A stretch of DNA of 64,000 nucleotides from CAVSJO01 sp963728445 (GTDB lineage Bacteria > Gemmatimonadota > Gemmatimonadetes > Longimicrobiales > RSA9): assembly GCA_963728445.1 (NCBI GenBank), contig CAVSJO010000007.1, forward strand, positions 256,120-320,119, read 5' to 3'. Position 1 is the stretch's first letter; each line of letters opens with the position of its first letter. The notes under the pieces were generated by a model that was not told the DNA's origin, ran no database searches, and worked only from the letters and a program-made list of their open reading frames with translations. Position numbers and translations under genes: made by a program. This document shows positions 16,758 to 25,101 of the stretch, one piece after another.

Positions 16758-17925
16758 CGACGACCGTCTCGGAGATCTTGTCGTGGGCCGCCTGGCGATT
16801 GCGGTCCCAGAAGATCTGGGCGAAGCCCAGGAGCCCCGTGGCCAGGCCCGCCGCGTAGCCGCCGAACCGCTCGAAGGAGGCCCACAGCGTCATCGGCTTG
16901 CCGTCGAGCCGCAGGACCTGCATGCCGAAGAGCCGCTTCCCCGGCGTGCGGCCCGACCACCACCACGTGAACGCGGTGAAGTAGAGCCCCAGCCAGCCGA
17001 CGCCCATGCCCAGGTCGTCGGCCCAGTCCCGGATGCTCGCGAAGAACCCCTTGTTCTTCTGCGCCTCGATCTCCTGCCGGAGCTGGCGGTTCTCCGAGCG
17101 GGCGGAGGCCAGGCGCCGGGACACGCGGCCTACCGAGTCCGCGGCGGCGGCCGCGGACAGGCGAGCGAGGACGTCCTGGGCGCGGACGGAATCGCCGGCG
17201 CTCACGGCCTCTCCGTAGGCGACGCCCAGCGAGTCGATGGAGGCGCGCGGGACGGGCTCGGCGGCGGCGGCCATCGGCCGGAACGACTCCCGGAGAGCGC
17301 GCACAGAGAACGTGTCCAGCCCCGCCTGGGCCAGGTCGGCGTCGGGAATCTCCATCACCGCGTCGGCGAGCTCCGCGCGCTTGTCGGGGTCCATCTCCCG
17401 GGCCTTCTGCGCGAGCTGGGCGGCGATGCGGTTCGCCTCCTCGGGAGACTCTGCCCTGCGCAGGCGCATGACGTCCGCGACGGCGCCGATGCCGGAGAGG
17501 CCCGGCAGGGTCACGACGCCCGGGACGTCCGCCGGCTCCGCATCGTCGCTGCCGGAGCTACCGATCCGGGAGACCACGTCGCCGGCGTGCTGCATGAGGT
17601 TGATGAGCACGATGGCGACGATGCCGAGCGCGACCGCCCGCACCCAGAAGCGGCGGCTCGTCCGGAGCACACCGGCCTCGGAGCTGGCCACCGCGCGCCA
17701 GAGCAGGACGGCCGCGCCGATCGCGAACAGGTAGCCGCCGGCCCGGCTCAGGAGGCCGGCCAGCGCAAGATCGACGAGGATGCCGCCCAGCCGGCGCCAG
17801 GGGCCCGCCAGCGGCATCCCGAGGAGCTCCGGCGCGATGGCGAAGGACTCCTCCGTGATCGTGTCCCGCGGATCGGAGTCGGGCGCGGGTCGCGCCCCGT
17901 AGGGCGTGCCGGATGTCGAGTTCAT
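16747..17925 (-). CDS. RDD-family membrane protein with a large internal insertion
   Basis: A 392-residue protein whose RDD domain is split in two. The first part, GPWRRLGGILVDLALAGLLS, with two or three hydrophobic helices, lies at about 42-125. The second part, WSGRTPGKRLFGMQVLRLDG then WDRNRQAAHDKISETVVVR, lies at about 320-390. Between them sits a soluble, mostly helical segment of about 190 residues including a likely coiled coil (VGRVSRRLASARSENRQLRQ, about 275-305). RDD proteins are often small membrane proteins linked to transport or ion homeostasis, but the role is poorly defined. The inserted segment has no recognised domain. It is convergent with, and overlaps, the broken amine oxidase gene. 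Confidence 0.75.
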   Translation of the reverse strand: MNSTSGTPYGARPAPDSDPRDTITEESFAIAPELLGMPLAGPWRRLGGILVDLALAGLLSRAGGYLFAIGAAVLLWRAVASSEAGVLRTSRRFWVRAVALGIVAIVLINLMQHAGDVVSRIGSSGSDDAEPADVPGVVTLPGLSGIGAVADVMRLRRAESPEEANRIAAQLAQKAREMDPDKRAELADAVMEIPDADLAQAGLDTFSVRALRESFRPMAAAAEPVPRASIDSLGVAYGEAVSAGDSVRAQDVLARLSAAAAADSVGRVSRRLASARSENRQLRQEIEAQKNKGFFASIRDWADDLGMGVGWLGLYFTAFTWWWSGRTPGKRLFGMQVLRLDGKPMTLWASFERFGGYAAGLATGLLGFAQIFWDRNRQAAHDKISETVVVRT

Positions 17926-17989
17926 GGTGCTGCAAAGCTATCCGGCCGCCCGCGGCGGATAAAGGCCCCTGCGGGCGTGGGTGCCGCCC

Positions 17990-18937
17990 CTACTCGAGCT
18001 TGACGGTGAGCGTTCGCGTCTTCTTCTGCCGGACGACGTCGAGGCTGAGGGCGTTCCCCTGGGCGCGGCGTACCTCGTAGCGCAGATCGGCGACGTCCCG
18101 CATCGTGCGGCCGGCGGCGCGCACGACGACGTCGCCTGCCTCGAGACCCCCGCGCGCGGCGGGCGAGTCCGGGGCGACGCGCGTCACCAGAAGTCCGCTG
18201 TCGACGCCGAAGTATGCACCCAGCTCGGGGTTCACCTGCGTGAACTCGGCCCCCGCGACGGCGCGCATGCCCGTCTCGATCTGCATCTGGTAGAAACCGC
18301 GCGGGAGCACGCGCAGGCTGTCCGCTTCGAGGCTCCATGCCTGCGCCCCGGGCGAGCCCGCCCAGACACGGCTGGAGTCATCGGTGCGGAAGGAGAACCA
18401 GCTCCGCCTCGGGAGCTCCATGTCGGAGCGTGCCGAGTCCAGGAAGACGTGCATGAGGGAGACGATGGAGTCGCCGTTCAGCGCACGGAGCGTGACGCCG
18501 GAGTCGCGGCCGACCCAGTCCGGCGGTGCGGCGGCGACGACGGACAGGTCCCGGGCGCGGCCGTCGCGCGTGACGCGCAGCCGCACGGTGTCGCCCGGCT
18601 CGAGGGATCCGGAGAGGGAAGCCACGAGCTGGGCCGTGGCGGCGAGCCCGTTCACCCGCCGGACGACGTCGCCTTCCTGCATACCGGCCTTCCGGGCGGG
18701 TGAGCCGTCGGAGACGGAGACCACCGTCACGGTTCCCGGTCCGGACCCCGGATCATAGGAGAACCCGAGCCAGGCCCGTGGCGCCTGCCTGCGGAACGAC
18801 TGGATCTCGATCTGCGCGGCGGCAGGGACGGGGGTCGTGGCCGCCGTCGCCATCCCGGCGAGACAGGCGAGGAGTCCCGTGAGCATGGGCTGGGTGGCCG
18901 GGCGGAGCCGGCGACCGTCGGTGGCGAATGCGTGCAT
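17990..18937 (-). CDS. Secreted protein with two PDZ domains
   Basis: A 315-residue exported protein. A signal sequence ends near VPAAAQ (about residue 42). The first PDZ domain (about 52-140) contains VTVVSVSDGSPARKAGMQEGDVVRRVNGLAA; the second (about 225-315) contains LLVTRVAPDSPAARGGLEAGDVVVRAAGRTM. No protease catalytic triad of the HtrA/DegP type is present, so the protein is a peptide-binding adaptor rather than an enzyme. It lies directly downstream of the anti-sigma gene on the same strand (16-base gap), so it may belong to the same stress or envelope response unit. Confidence 0.78.
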   Translation of the reverse strand: MHAFATDGRRLRPATQPMLTGLLACLAGMATAATTPVPAAAQIEIQSFRRQAPRAWLGFSYDPGSGPGTVTVVSVSDGSPARKAGMQEGDVVRRVNGLAATAQLVASLSGSLEPGDTVRLRVTRDGRARDLSVVAAAPPDWVGRDSGVTLRALNGDSIVSLMHVFLDSARSDMELPRRSWFSFRTDDSSRVWAGSPGAQAWSLEADSLRVLPRGFYQMQIETGMRAVAGAEFTQVNPELGAYFGVDSGLLVTRVAPDSPAARGGLEAGDVVVRAAGRTMRDVADLRYEVRRAQGNALSLDVVRQKKTRTLTVKLE

Positions 18938-18953
18938 CGTTCCTCTCCGTTCC

Positions 18954-19661
18954 TCAGAACCACGGCCCCCGCTCGGCGGCCAGGCGACGGAGCGTCGCCT
19001 CCCGCTGCGCGAGAGCCGTGAGGTGGTATCCGTTGATCACCGGGTCCGCCGGCGCGCGGTCCATCGCCGCGCCCGTGGTCCGGATGATCGTCTCGAGTGC
19101 CGCCAGGCGCGCGGACGGGTCCTCCGCCGACTCGGGCACGAACGCGTTGTACGCGGTGAGCGCGGACAGATACGCACTCTCGGTGGCGCGCAGCCGGCGC
19201 TCGGCTTCCCGGGCGGACCTCACGGGCGCGCCCGTGAGCGCCGCGGCGACGTCGCCGTCCTCCACGGCCGCGGGCGGCGCCGCCGCCAGCGTCGGGGCCG
19301 CGTCCCGGTGCGCCTGAACCGCCGCGCCCGCCGCCGCGGCGCCCAGCAGTGCGACCACGGACGCCGCCAGGCGGGCCAGCCGCGGCCAGCCCCCGGGGCC
19401 GCGGAGGAGGCCCCGTCCGGCGGATCCCGACGCGGCCGCTCCGGACGTCGTGAGGCCCTCGCGGCTCAGCCGCGCCTCGAGCGCCGCCCACGCCTCCGGC
19501 GGCGGATCGAGGGGTGGCAGCGCCGCGAGCTCTGCCGACAGGCGATGCATCTCCGCCAGCTCGGCGCGGCACGCGTCGCACGTCTCGAGGTGTGCCGCTT
19601 CGAGCGGCGTCGGCGTCTCGTCTGCGAGACGCGCGAGCGTCTCCGGGCTCAGATGTGACAT
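18954..19661 (-). CDS. Anti-sigma factor with zinc-finger motif
   Basis: A 235-residue protein starting MSHLSPETLARLADE. The zf-HC2 motif is HLETCDACRAEL (H-x3-C-x2-C, about residues 24-31). One hydrophobic segment (LAASVVALLGAAAAGAAVQ, about 105-125) should cross the membrane, and a helical extracytoplasmic tail follows. The ATG overlaps the last codons of the ECF sigma gene (ATGTCACATCTGA), the standard arrangement for a sigma and its inhibitor. It should sequester that sigma at the inner face of the membrane until a signal arrives. The start is well fixed by the overlap. Confidence 0.82.
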   Translation of the reverse strand: MSHLSPETLARLADETPTPLEAAHLETCDACRAELAEMHRLSAELAALPPLDPPPEAWAALEARLSREGLTTSGAAASGSAGRGLLRGPGGWPRLARLAASVVALLGAAAAGAAVQAHRDAAPTLAAAPPAAVEDGDVAAALTGAPVRSAREAERRLRATESAYLSALTAYNAFVPESAEDPSARLAALETIIRTTGAAMDRAPADPVINGYHLTALAQREATLRRLAAERGPWF

Positions 19662-20203
19662 GCTTCCTCTCCGTCCTTCACCGCGGCGCGGGAGCCCAGC
19701 AGCTCCCGCATCCGCGCCCGTGCCTTGAACAGCTGGCTCTTCGACGTGCCGTCGGCGACGCCGAGCATCTCCCCGATCTCCTCGTGGGTGTAGCCCTCCA
19801 CGTCGTGCAGCACCAGCACCTCCCGCATGCCCGCCGGTAGCGCGTCCAGAGCCCGCTCCAGCCGCATCCTTACCAGCGGGGAGGGATCCCGCGTGGCGCT
19901 TCCGCGTTCGATCCGCAGGACCGTCTCCCTCTCCTCCCGCCGGAGACCCGACCGCCTCGCCTGGAGCGCGCTGTTCACCGCGATGCGGTGCAGCCACGTC
20001 GAGAAGCGGGAGTCGCTGCGGAACGTCGGCAGCGCGCGGATCGCCCGCACCCACGCCTCCTGCGCCCAGTCCTCCGCCTGCGCGTCGTCGCCGGCGATGC
20101 GGCGCACGACGGCATAGACGCGGCTGGCGTGGCCGCGGTAGAGCGTGCGGATGGCGGCGGCGTCGCCGCCCTGGGCCCGTTCGATGATCTCGCGTTCGTC
20201 CAT
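19649..20203 (-). CDS. ECF-type RNA polymerase sigma factor
   Basis: A 184-residue ECF sigma. Region 2 is HASRVYAVVRRIAGDDAQAEDWAQEAWVRA with FSTWLHRIAVNSALQARR. Region 4 is LPAGMREVLVLHDVEGYTHEEIGE followed by GTSKSQLFKARARMRE. The start MDEREIIERAQGGD matches the usual N-terminus; an in-frame extension upstream is low-complexity. It heads a minus-strand unit of sigma, anti-sigma and PDZ protein. The divergently transcribed PAP2 gene starts about 150 bases away, so the shared gap probably carries the control region for both. Confidence 0.9.
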   Translation of the reverse strand: MDEREIIERAQGGDAAAIRTLYRGHASRVYAVVRRIAGDDAQAEDWAQEAWVRAIRALPTFRSDSRFSTWLHRIAVNSALQARRSGLRREERETVLRIERGSATRDPSPLVRMRLERALDALPAGMREVLVLHDVEGYTHEEIGEMLGVADGTSKSQLFKARARMRELLGSRAAVKDGEEACHI

Positions 20204-20349
20204 TGGTCGCGCCGGCCGGTGTCGGGTCTCACTGCATCGGATGCCGCGCAGCGCCGGAGCGTTGCCCGGCGTGGATCTTGCCCCCGGAGCGGCGGCAGGC
20301 CGCCGGGTGGCGGCCGTCGTCATCACCAGCCGGGAGGTCGTGCAAAGTG

Positions 20350-21198
20350 ATGCTGCGCCGAACGTTGACGCTTGTCGTTGCGTGCTTCCTCGTGGGCGCC
20401 CGCCCCGTTTCCGCGCAGCGCACCTTCGAGTCGCTCGGGGACGACTTCGGGCACGCCGCGACGGACGTGTGGCACGTCTGGACGAGCCCGTTCCGGATGG
20501 ACGGAAGAGACGCCCTGACCGTGCTGGGCGTGGCGGGCGGCTACGCCCTGGCGACGACCATCGACATGCCCGTCCAGCGCTGGGTCCGCGGGCACAGGAG
20601 CGGCGATGCGTTCGACGTCCTGAAGCCGTTCGAGGGCGACCGCATCGACGCCCTCGGAAAGACGTACTACATGGCCCCCTTCATGGGCGCTCTCTACGTG
20701 ACCGGGTTCGCATTCGATTCGCGGCCGCTCCGGGACGCCGCGATGGGCTGCCTCTCGGCGGACCTCGCGAATTCCGCCGTTCGCGAGGGCATCTACAAGC
20801 TCGTCGCGCGGGAGCGGCCGACGAATATCGCGACGGGCGACGTCCAGCAGAGCGCCTATCACTACTCGGTACCCGGAAAGGCGTGGAACTACCATTCGTT
20901 CCCCGGCGGCCACGTCTCCAACGTGATGGGCTGCGCGTCGTTCCTGAACCACCGCTTCGACATGGGGGTGGCCGGACCCCTCGTCTACCTGGCGGCCGTC
21001 GGCGTGGGCGTGGCCCGCACCGTGAACGAGGAGCACTGGACATCCGACACGCTCATCGGCATGCTGTTCGGATACGCCGTCGGCTACGAGATCGCGAAGC
21101 AGTACCAGAGACGGCAGGAGGACGCGGAAGGACCCGTCGCATCGCTTTCGGGGCCGGACGCGTCCGGTTTCCACATCGGCTGGACCTGGCGATTCTGA
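20350..21198 (+). CDS. PAP2-family phosphatase, probably exported
   Basis: A 282-residue protein with an N-terminal signal sequence (LTLVVACFLVGARPVSAQ). The three PAP2 motifs are present: KLVARERPT (K-x6-RP), SFPGGHVSN (the PSGH-like motif with the catalytic His) and RTVNEEHWTSD (R-x5-H-x3-D, the nucleophile His). Such enzymes dephosphorylate lipid phosphates such as undecaprenyl pyrophosphate or phosphatidic acid at the outer face of the inner membrane. Several hydrophobic stretches surround the motifs. The ATG at 20350 follows a GTG; either could be the start. The exact substrate is not determined. Confidence 0.85.
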   Translation: MLRRTLTLVVACFLVGARPVSAQRTFESLGDDFGHAATDVWHVWTSPFRMDGRDALTVLGVAGGYALATTIDMPVQRWVRGHRSGDAFDVLKPFEGDRIDALGKTYYMAPFMGALYVTGFAFDSRPLRDAAMGCLSADLANSAVREGIYKLVARERPTNIATGDVQQSAYHYSVPGKAWNYHSFPGGHVSNVMGCASFLNHRFDMGVAGPLVYLAAVGVGVARTVNEEHWTSDTLIGMLFGYAVGYEIAKQYQRRQEDAEGPVASLSGPDASGFHIGWTWRF

Positions 21199-21241
21199 CG
21201 CGGCCGGGTCCGTCACACGGACCGGCGGACAGGAGGGATCG

Positions 21242-22402
21242 ATGGGTCGAGCGGTGAGCCTCGAGTGCACGCGCTGCGGGAAGACGTACGACAGCGAGCA
21301 GCTGATCCGGCTGTCACCCTGCTGCGGCAAGCCGCTCTACGCCCGCTACGATCTCGCGTCCCTCCGGGAGACGTTCTCCCTCGACACGGTCGCGGGCCGG
21401 GAGCCGACGCTCTGGCGCTACGAGGAGGTCCTCCCCGTCCGCGACCCCGCACGGCGCCTGTCGCTCGGCGAGGGCTTCACGCCCCTGCTGGAGACGCCCC
21501 GCCTCGCCCGCGAGCTCGGACTCGAACGCGTCTGGGTGAAGGACGAGGGCCAGAATCCGACGGGCAGCTTCAAGGCCCGCGGCCTGGCCCTGGCCGTGGC
21601 CCGGGCCTGGGAGCTGGGGGCGAGCGCCGTGGCCATCCCGTCTGCCGGCAACGCCGGCTCCGCGACGGCGGCGTACGCGGCGGCCGCGGGCCTCCCGGCC
21701 CACGTCGTCGTCCCCGTCGACACGCCCCTCCCCATCGTCGAGGAGACGCGGGCTCTCGGCGCCGACCTCCAGTTCGTGGAGGGCCTCATCACGGACGCGG
21801 CGAAGATCGTCGCGGCCGGCGCCGAGGAGCACGGCTGGTTCGACGTCTCCACCCTCAAGGAGCCGTACCGCGTCGAGGGCAAGAAGACCATGGGCTACGA
21901 GCTGTTCGAGCAGCTCGGCGGACGCCTTCCCGACGTGATCGTCTACCCGACGGGCGGGGGGACCGGGCTGGTCGGCATGTGGAAGGCGTTCGAGGAAATG
22001 GAAGCCCTCGGCTGGATCGGCTCCGCGCGGCCGCGCATGATCTCGGTGCAGTCGACCGGGTGCGCACCCATCGTGCGTGCCTGGGAGAGCGGCGCCGAGA
22101 GCGCCGAGCCGTGGCAGAACGCCGCCACCTACGCCGCCGGTCTGCGCGTGCCCGCGGCCGTGGGCGACTTCCTCATCCTGCGGGCCCTGCGGGAATCCGA
22201 CGGCGCGGCCGTCGCGGTGCCCGACGAGGAGATGCGCGAGTGGGTGGGCATCATCGGCCGGACGACGGGCGTGTTCGCCGCGCCCGAGGGCGGCGCGACG
22301 GCCGCCGCGCTGCCGCGCCTCATGCAGGACGGTCGGCTCCGGCCGGACGAGGAGGTCGTGCTGTTCAACACCGGCAGCGGGCTGAAGTACGTGGGGAACT
22401 GA
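21242..22402 (+). CDS. thrC: Threonine synthase
   Basis: A 386-residue PLP enzyme that converts O-phosphohomoserine to threonine. The N-terminal segment MGRAVSLECTRCGKTYDSEQ followed by SPCCGKPLYARYDL contains a Cys4 zinc-ribbon-like head (CTRCGK and CCGK) seen in one threonine synthase subgroup. The PLP-binding Lys111 is in NPTGSFKARGLAL, the phosphate cup is PTGGGTGLVGM, and APEGGATAAALP is near the end. The ATG has an AGGAGGG site just before it. The next gene starts directly at the stop codon (22403). Other threonine-pathway genes are not in the window. Confidence 0.9.
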   Translation: MGRAVSLECTRCGKTYDSEQLIRLSPCCGKPLYARYDLASLRETFSLDTVAGREPTLWRYEEVLPVRDPARRLSLGEGFTPLLETPRLARELGLERVWVKDEGQNPTGSFKARGLALAVARAWELGASAVAIPSAGNAGSATAAYAAAAGLPAHVVVPVDTPLPIVEETRALGADLQFVEGLITDAAKIVAAGAEEHGWFDVSTLKEPYRVEGKKTMGYELFEQLGGRLPDVIVYPTGGGTGLVGMWKAFEEMEALGWIGSARPRMISVQSTGCAPIVRAWESGAESAEPWQNAATYAAGLRVPAAVGDFLILRALRESDGAAVAVPDEEMREWVGIIGRTTGVFAAPEGGATAAALPRLMQDGRLRPDEEVVLFNTGSGLKYVGN

Positions 22403-23782
22403 GTGATCCACCTCCTGCAGCGCATCGGCTTCGGCGGCCGGGCTCTCTTTCCGCTCGTCCTCGTCGGCATCGGCGTCGCCCTCTTCCTGATGGTGAGGGC
22501 GGCGCAGGCCGACACCGCCGAGCTGCAGCTCGTCGCTCAGGGGTACGCCGGCAGCTACTCGGCGGACGTGCGTCTCGCCCCGCCGGACTCGCTGCGGCAG
22601 GCGGACGGCGACCGCCTGGTCCCCCTCGTCCTGGCCGTCTACGACGCGGGGCCCGGCGACGCCCACCCGGACCGGCTGGACCTGCTGCTCCCCGCGCGGG
22701 CCCGGCTGATGCCGCCGGACACCACGGCGGGCGTTCGCGTCGAGCACGTGGCCGGGCGACCGCTGGTCCGCTACGTCTTCACCGGCGTCGTGCCGCCGCT
22801 GAAGGCCGGCCACACGGTGCGGCTTGCCGGGCTCGACACGCTCTGGCTCGATCCCGCGCCTCCGCCGATCCGCTGCGCATTCGACGACGATTCCGTGCCC
22901 GTCTTCGAGGCAACGCCCCGGGAGGAGCGCGTCGTCTCCGGCACGATCCCGGTCTACTACGCCCTGCGGGGTGGGACGCTGGCGCGCCGGAGCGCGGGTC
23001 TGCTCCGCCTGCACGTCGACTCGGCGGTCTGGGCGCGCTCCGCGCCCGCGTCGCTGCCGGACTTTCCCGCCACCGTCTACGCTCCGGCCGTGCCGTGGCC
23101 GACCGTGGACTCCATGCGCCTGGGCGGGACCGCCCGCGCCGACTGCGGGCCGCCCGAGGACCTGCATCCCGTCACGTCGACGCTCTGGCGCACGGCCCGG
23201 GGCGGCCGCGTGCTGGCCCTGAGCGTCGGCGGCGCCGCCCGCAAGTACCTCTACGACCTGGACGGCGACAGCGTCGCCGAGCTGGAGATCTGGGATCGGG
23301 ACGCCGACGGCCGGTTCGAGTCGGAGGCGCAGGCCCGCGTGCCGCTGCCCGCGTTCCTGTTCCCGCCCCGCCCGACCGCCCGGGAACGGGCCGACAGCAT
23401 GCGCGCCGATTCGCTGCGCCGCGCGGCCCTGGCGGACTCCCTGCGTGTAGACTCTCTGACGGGCGGGATCCGGCCGGTCCCGCGGCCGGCGCCGCCTGCA
23501 GGGCCGGACACGAGCGGCGCACGGCGACCGAGGCCGGACACGAGCGGCGCACGGCGACCGAGGCCGGACACGGCCGGCGGACGTCGGCTTCCGGCGCCCG
23601 CGGACACGATAACCTTCCCGGCGACACGGAGGGACACGACGCCTCGCCGGCGGCTTCCTCCGCCGACGGACACGGTGACGTTCCCGAGCGCCCGGCGGCC
23701 AGCGACGCCTCCGGACACGTCCGGACGCGACACCACGGAGGCGGCTCCCCGGCTGCGCGGCAGCCCCGGGACCGCATCCTGA
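22403..23782 (+). CDS. Membrane-anchored protein of unknown function
   Basis: A 459-residue protein I do not recognise. A single hydrophobic helix near the start (ALFPLVLVGIGVALFLMV, about 14-31) probably anchors it, with the rest outside the cytoplasm. The middle (about 45-330) looks like beta-rich folded sequence, with an Asp-rich stretch YLYDLDGDSVAELEIWDRDADGRFE that resembles FG-GAP or calcium-binding loops. The C-terminal 110 residues are Pro/Arg/Thr-rich and repetitive (PDTSGARRPR twice), hence probably disordered. The GTG starts right at the thrC stop, so the genes are co-transcribed, though a shared function is not implied. Confidence 0.6.
   Translation: MIHLLQRIGFGGRALFPLVLVGIGVALFLMVRAAQADTAELQLVAQGYAGSYSADVRLAPPDSLRQADGDRLVPLVLAVYDAGPGDAHPDRLDLLLPARARLMPPDTTAGVRVEHVAGRPLVRYVFTGVVPPLKAGHTVRLAGLDTLWLDPAPPPIRCAFDDDSVPVFEATPREERVVSGTIPVYYALRGGTLARRSAGLLRLHVDSAVWARSAPASLPDFPATVYAPAVPWPTVDSMRLGGTARADCGPPEDLHPVTSTLWRTARGGRVLALSVGGAARKYLYDLDGDSVAELEIWDRDADGRFESEAQARVPLPAFLFPPRPTARERADSMRADSLRRAALADSLRVDSLTGGIRPVPRPAPPAGPDTSGARRPRPDTSGARRPRPDTAGGRRLPAPADTITFPATRRDTTPRRRLPPPTDTVTFPSARRPATPPDTSGRDTTEAAPRLRGSPGTAS
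23501..23575 (+). repeat. 30-base tandem repeat inside a coding region
   Basis: Two adjacent 30-base copies (23501-23530 and 23531-23560, one mismatch) and half of a third encode PDTSGARRPR repeats in the disordered tail of the preceding membrane-anchored protein. The unit is a multiple of three, so copy-number change would alter tail length without breaking the frame. Confidence 0.75.
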
Positions 23783-23806
23783 CGACTACGACCCAGGAGA
23801 CGTGAC

Positions 23807-24178
23807 ATGACAGACGCCAAGCGGAAGCACTTCGAGGACCGGCTCCAGGAGGAGCGACGAAAGGTCCTCGACACCATGGAGGACTTCGACGAGACGCTGC
23901 TCCATCACGGCGAGGACGACGGCGACATCAGCCACTATCCCATGCACCTCGCCGACGAGGGCACGGACACGATGGAGCGGGAGAAGGAGTATCTCCTCGC
24001 CAGCAAGGAGGGCGAGCAGCTCGTCGCCATCGACCGCGCGCTCGAGAAGATCTACTCGAATCCGGACGCGTACGGCGTGTGCGAGGAGTGCGGCGGCGTG
24101 ATCAGCGAGGAGCGTCTCGAGATCGTGCCGTGGGCGACGCTGTGCATCGACGACGAGCGCAAGGCGGAAGCGACCTGA
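23807..24178 (+). CDS. DksA/TraR-family protein with incomplete zinc site
   Basis: A 123-residue protein of the DksA/TraR C4-zinc-finger family, which act in the secondary channel of RNA polymerase. The N-terminal half is a coiled coil (FEDRLQEERRKVLDTMEDFD, then EREKEYLLASKEGEQLVAIDRALEKI). The zinc-finger region is YGVCEECGGVISEERLEIVP, then TLCIDDERK. The normal C-x2-C pair is present once, but the last pair is Cys-Ile-Asp-Asp, so one Cys has become Asp. Some DksA relatives tolerate loss of Cys, so it may still fold. A GGAGACGTGAC stretch precedes the ATG. The next gene appears to start inside its stop codon. Confidence 0.85.
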   Translation: MTDAKRKHFEDRLQEERRKVLDTMEDFDETLLHHGEDDGDISHYPMHLADEGTDTMEREKEYLLASKEGEQLVAIDRALEKIYSNPDAYGVCEECGGVISEERLEIVPWATLCIDDERKAEAT

Positions 24179-25101
24179 GCCGCCGCCCCCGCGTCGCCCT
24201 GCTCCTCGCCGTGGCGCTGGCTGCGGGGACGGCGGCTCCGGCGCGGGCGCAGCGGGCGGCGCGCGCCTCCGAGGCGCCGCCGCCGCTGCCGGGCCAGCAG
24301 CGCCCGGAATTCGCCTATCCCGGGTGGGCGGGCGAGCTGGCCGTGTTCAGTGGAAATGCCCTGCTCGGCGCCCTCACCGCCGGCGTCGGCCGCGCCCTCC
24401 ACGGCGGCTCCTTCTCCGAAGGCTTCTCCCGCGGGTTCCTGGGCGGAACCGTGGTATACGCCGGCAAGCGGATCGGCATCGAGCGCTTCGACGGCGCCGG
24501 TCTGCTCGGTCGCGAGATCGCCGCCGTCGGCGCGTCCGCCGTGGCGAACGCCGGCGCCGACCGGCCCCTGCTCGAACGGCTGAGCCTGCCCGTCGGGGTG
24601 GGATGGCTGCGCATCGACCGGGCGGGGCCCGGCACCCACCTCTCCGGCCGTCTGGACCTCGTGCCCCTCACCGCCCTGGTGTGGGGCATCGCGGAGAGCC
24701 GCCTCGACTTCGACTGGAGCGCGAGCCTGTCGGCGGGCGCCCCGGTGTTCCGCTCCCCCGGCCTCCTCTTCCGCCGCTCGTGGACCGACGAGGACACCAG
24801 CACGGGAGAGGCGATCGCCGGATCGGTCTTTCTGGCCGACGTGCCGAACTACGGACACCCCTACCTCGGCCGCGTCTTCCGGCACGAGCGCGTGCACGTG
24901 ATGCAGACGGACTTCTTCACGCTCGCGTGGGGCGACGCGCTCGAGTCCGCGCTCCGTGACCACTTCCGCCCGGCCGGCGCGGTGCCGGACGCCGTCGGCC
25001 TCGGTCTCGGGGAGGTGATCCTGAGCACGCTCTCGGCGGCGTGGAGCGGTCACGACCGCAGGCCCTGGGAGCTCGAGGCGATCTTCCTGGAGGGTCGGTG
25101 A
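24175..25101 (+). CDS. Exported protein with an HExxH motif, unknown function
   Basis: A protein of about 308 residues that I do not recognise. Read from CTG at 24175 it begins with a textbook signal peptide (SRRPRVALLLAVALAAGTAAPARAQ). No ATG, GTG or TTG lies close enough upstream in frame except inside the DksA-like gene, and GTG at 24211 would cut the signal short. A CTG start overlapping the previous stop (CTGA) is therefore favoured. The middle is Gly-rich with hydrophobic strands, and near the C-terminus RVFRHERVHVMQTDFF contains His-Glu-Arg-Val-His, the HExxH zinc-peptidase signature. No third ligand is obvious, so peptidase activity is only a possibility. The last codon overlaps the next gene. 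Confidence 0.55.
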   Translation: MSRRPRVALLLAVALAAGTAAPARAQRAARASEAPPPLPGQQRPEFAYPGWAGELAVFSGNALLGALTAGVGRALHGGSFSEGFSRGFLGGTVVYAGKRIGIERFDGAGLLGREIAAVGASAVANAGADRPLLERLSLPVGVGWLRIDRAGPGTHLSGRLDLVPLTALVWGIAESRLDFDWSASLSAGAPVFRSPGLLFRRSWTDEDTSTGEAIAGSVFLADVPNYGHPYLGRVFRHERVHVMQTDFFTLAWGDALESALRDHFRPAGAVPDAVGLGLGEVILSTLSAAWSGHDRRPWELEAIFLEGR

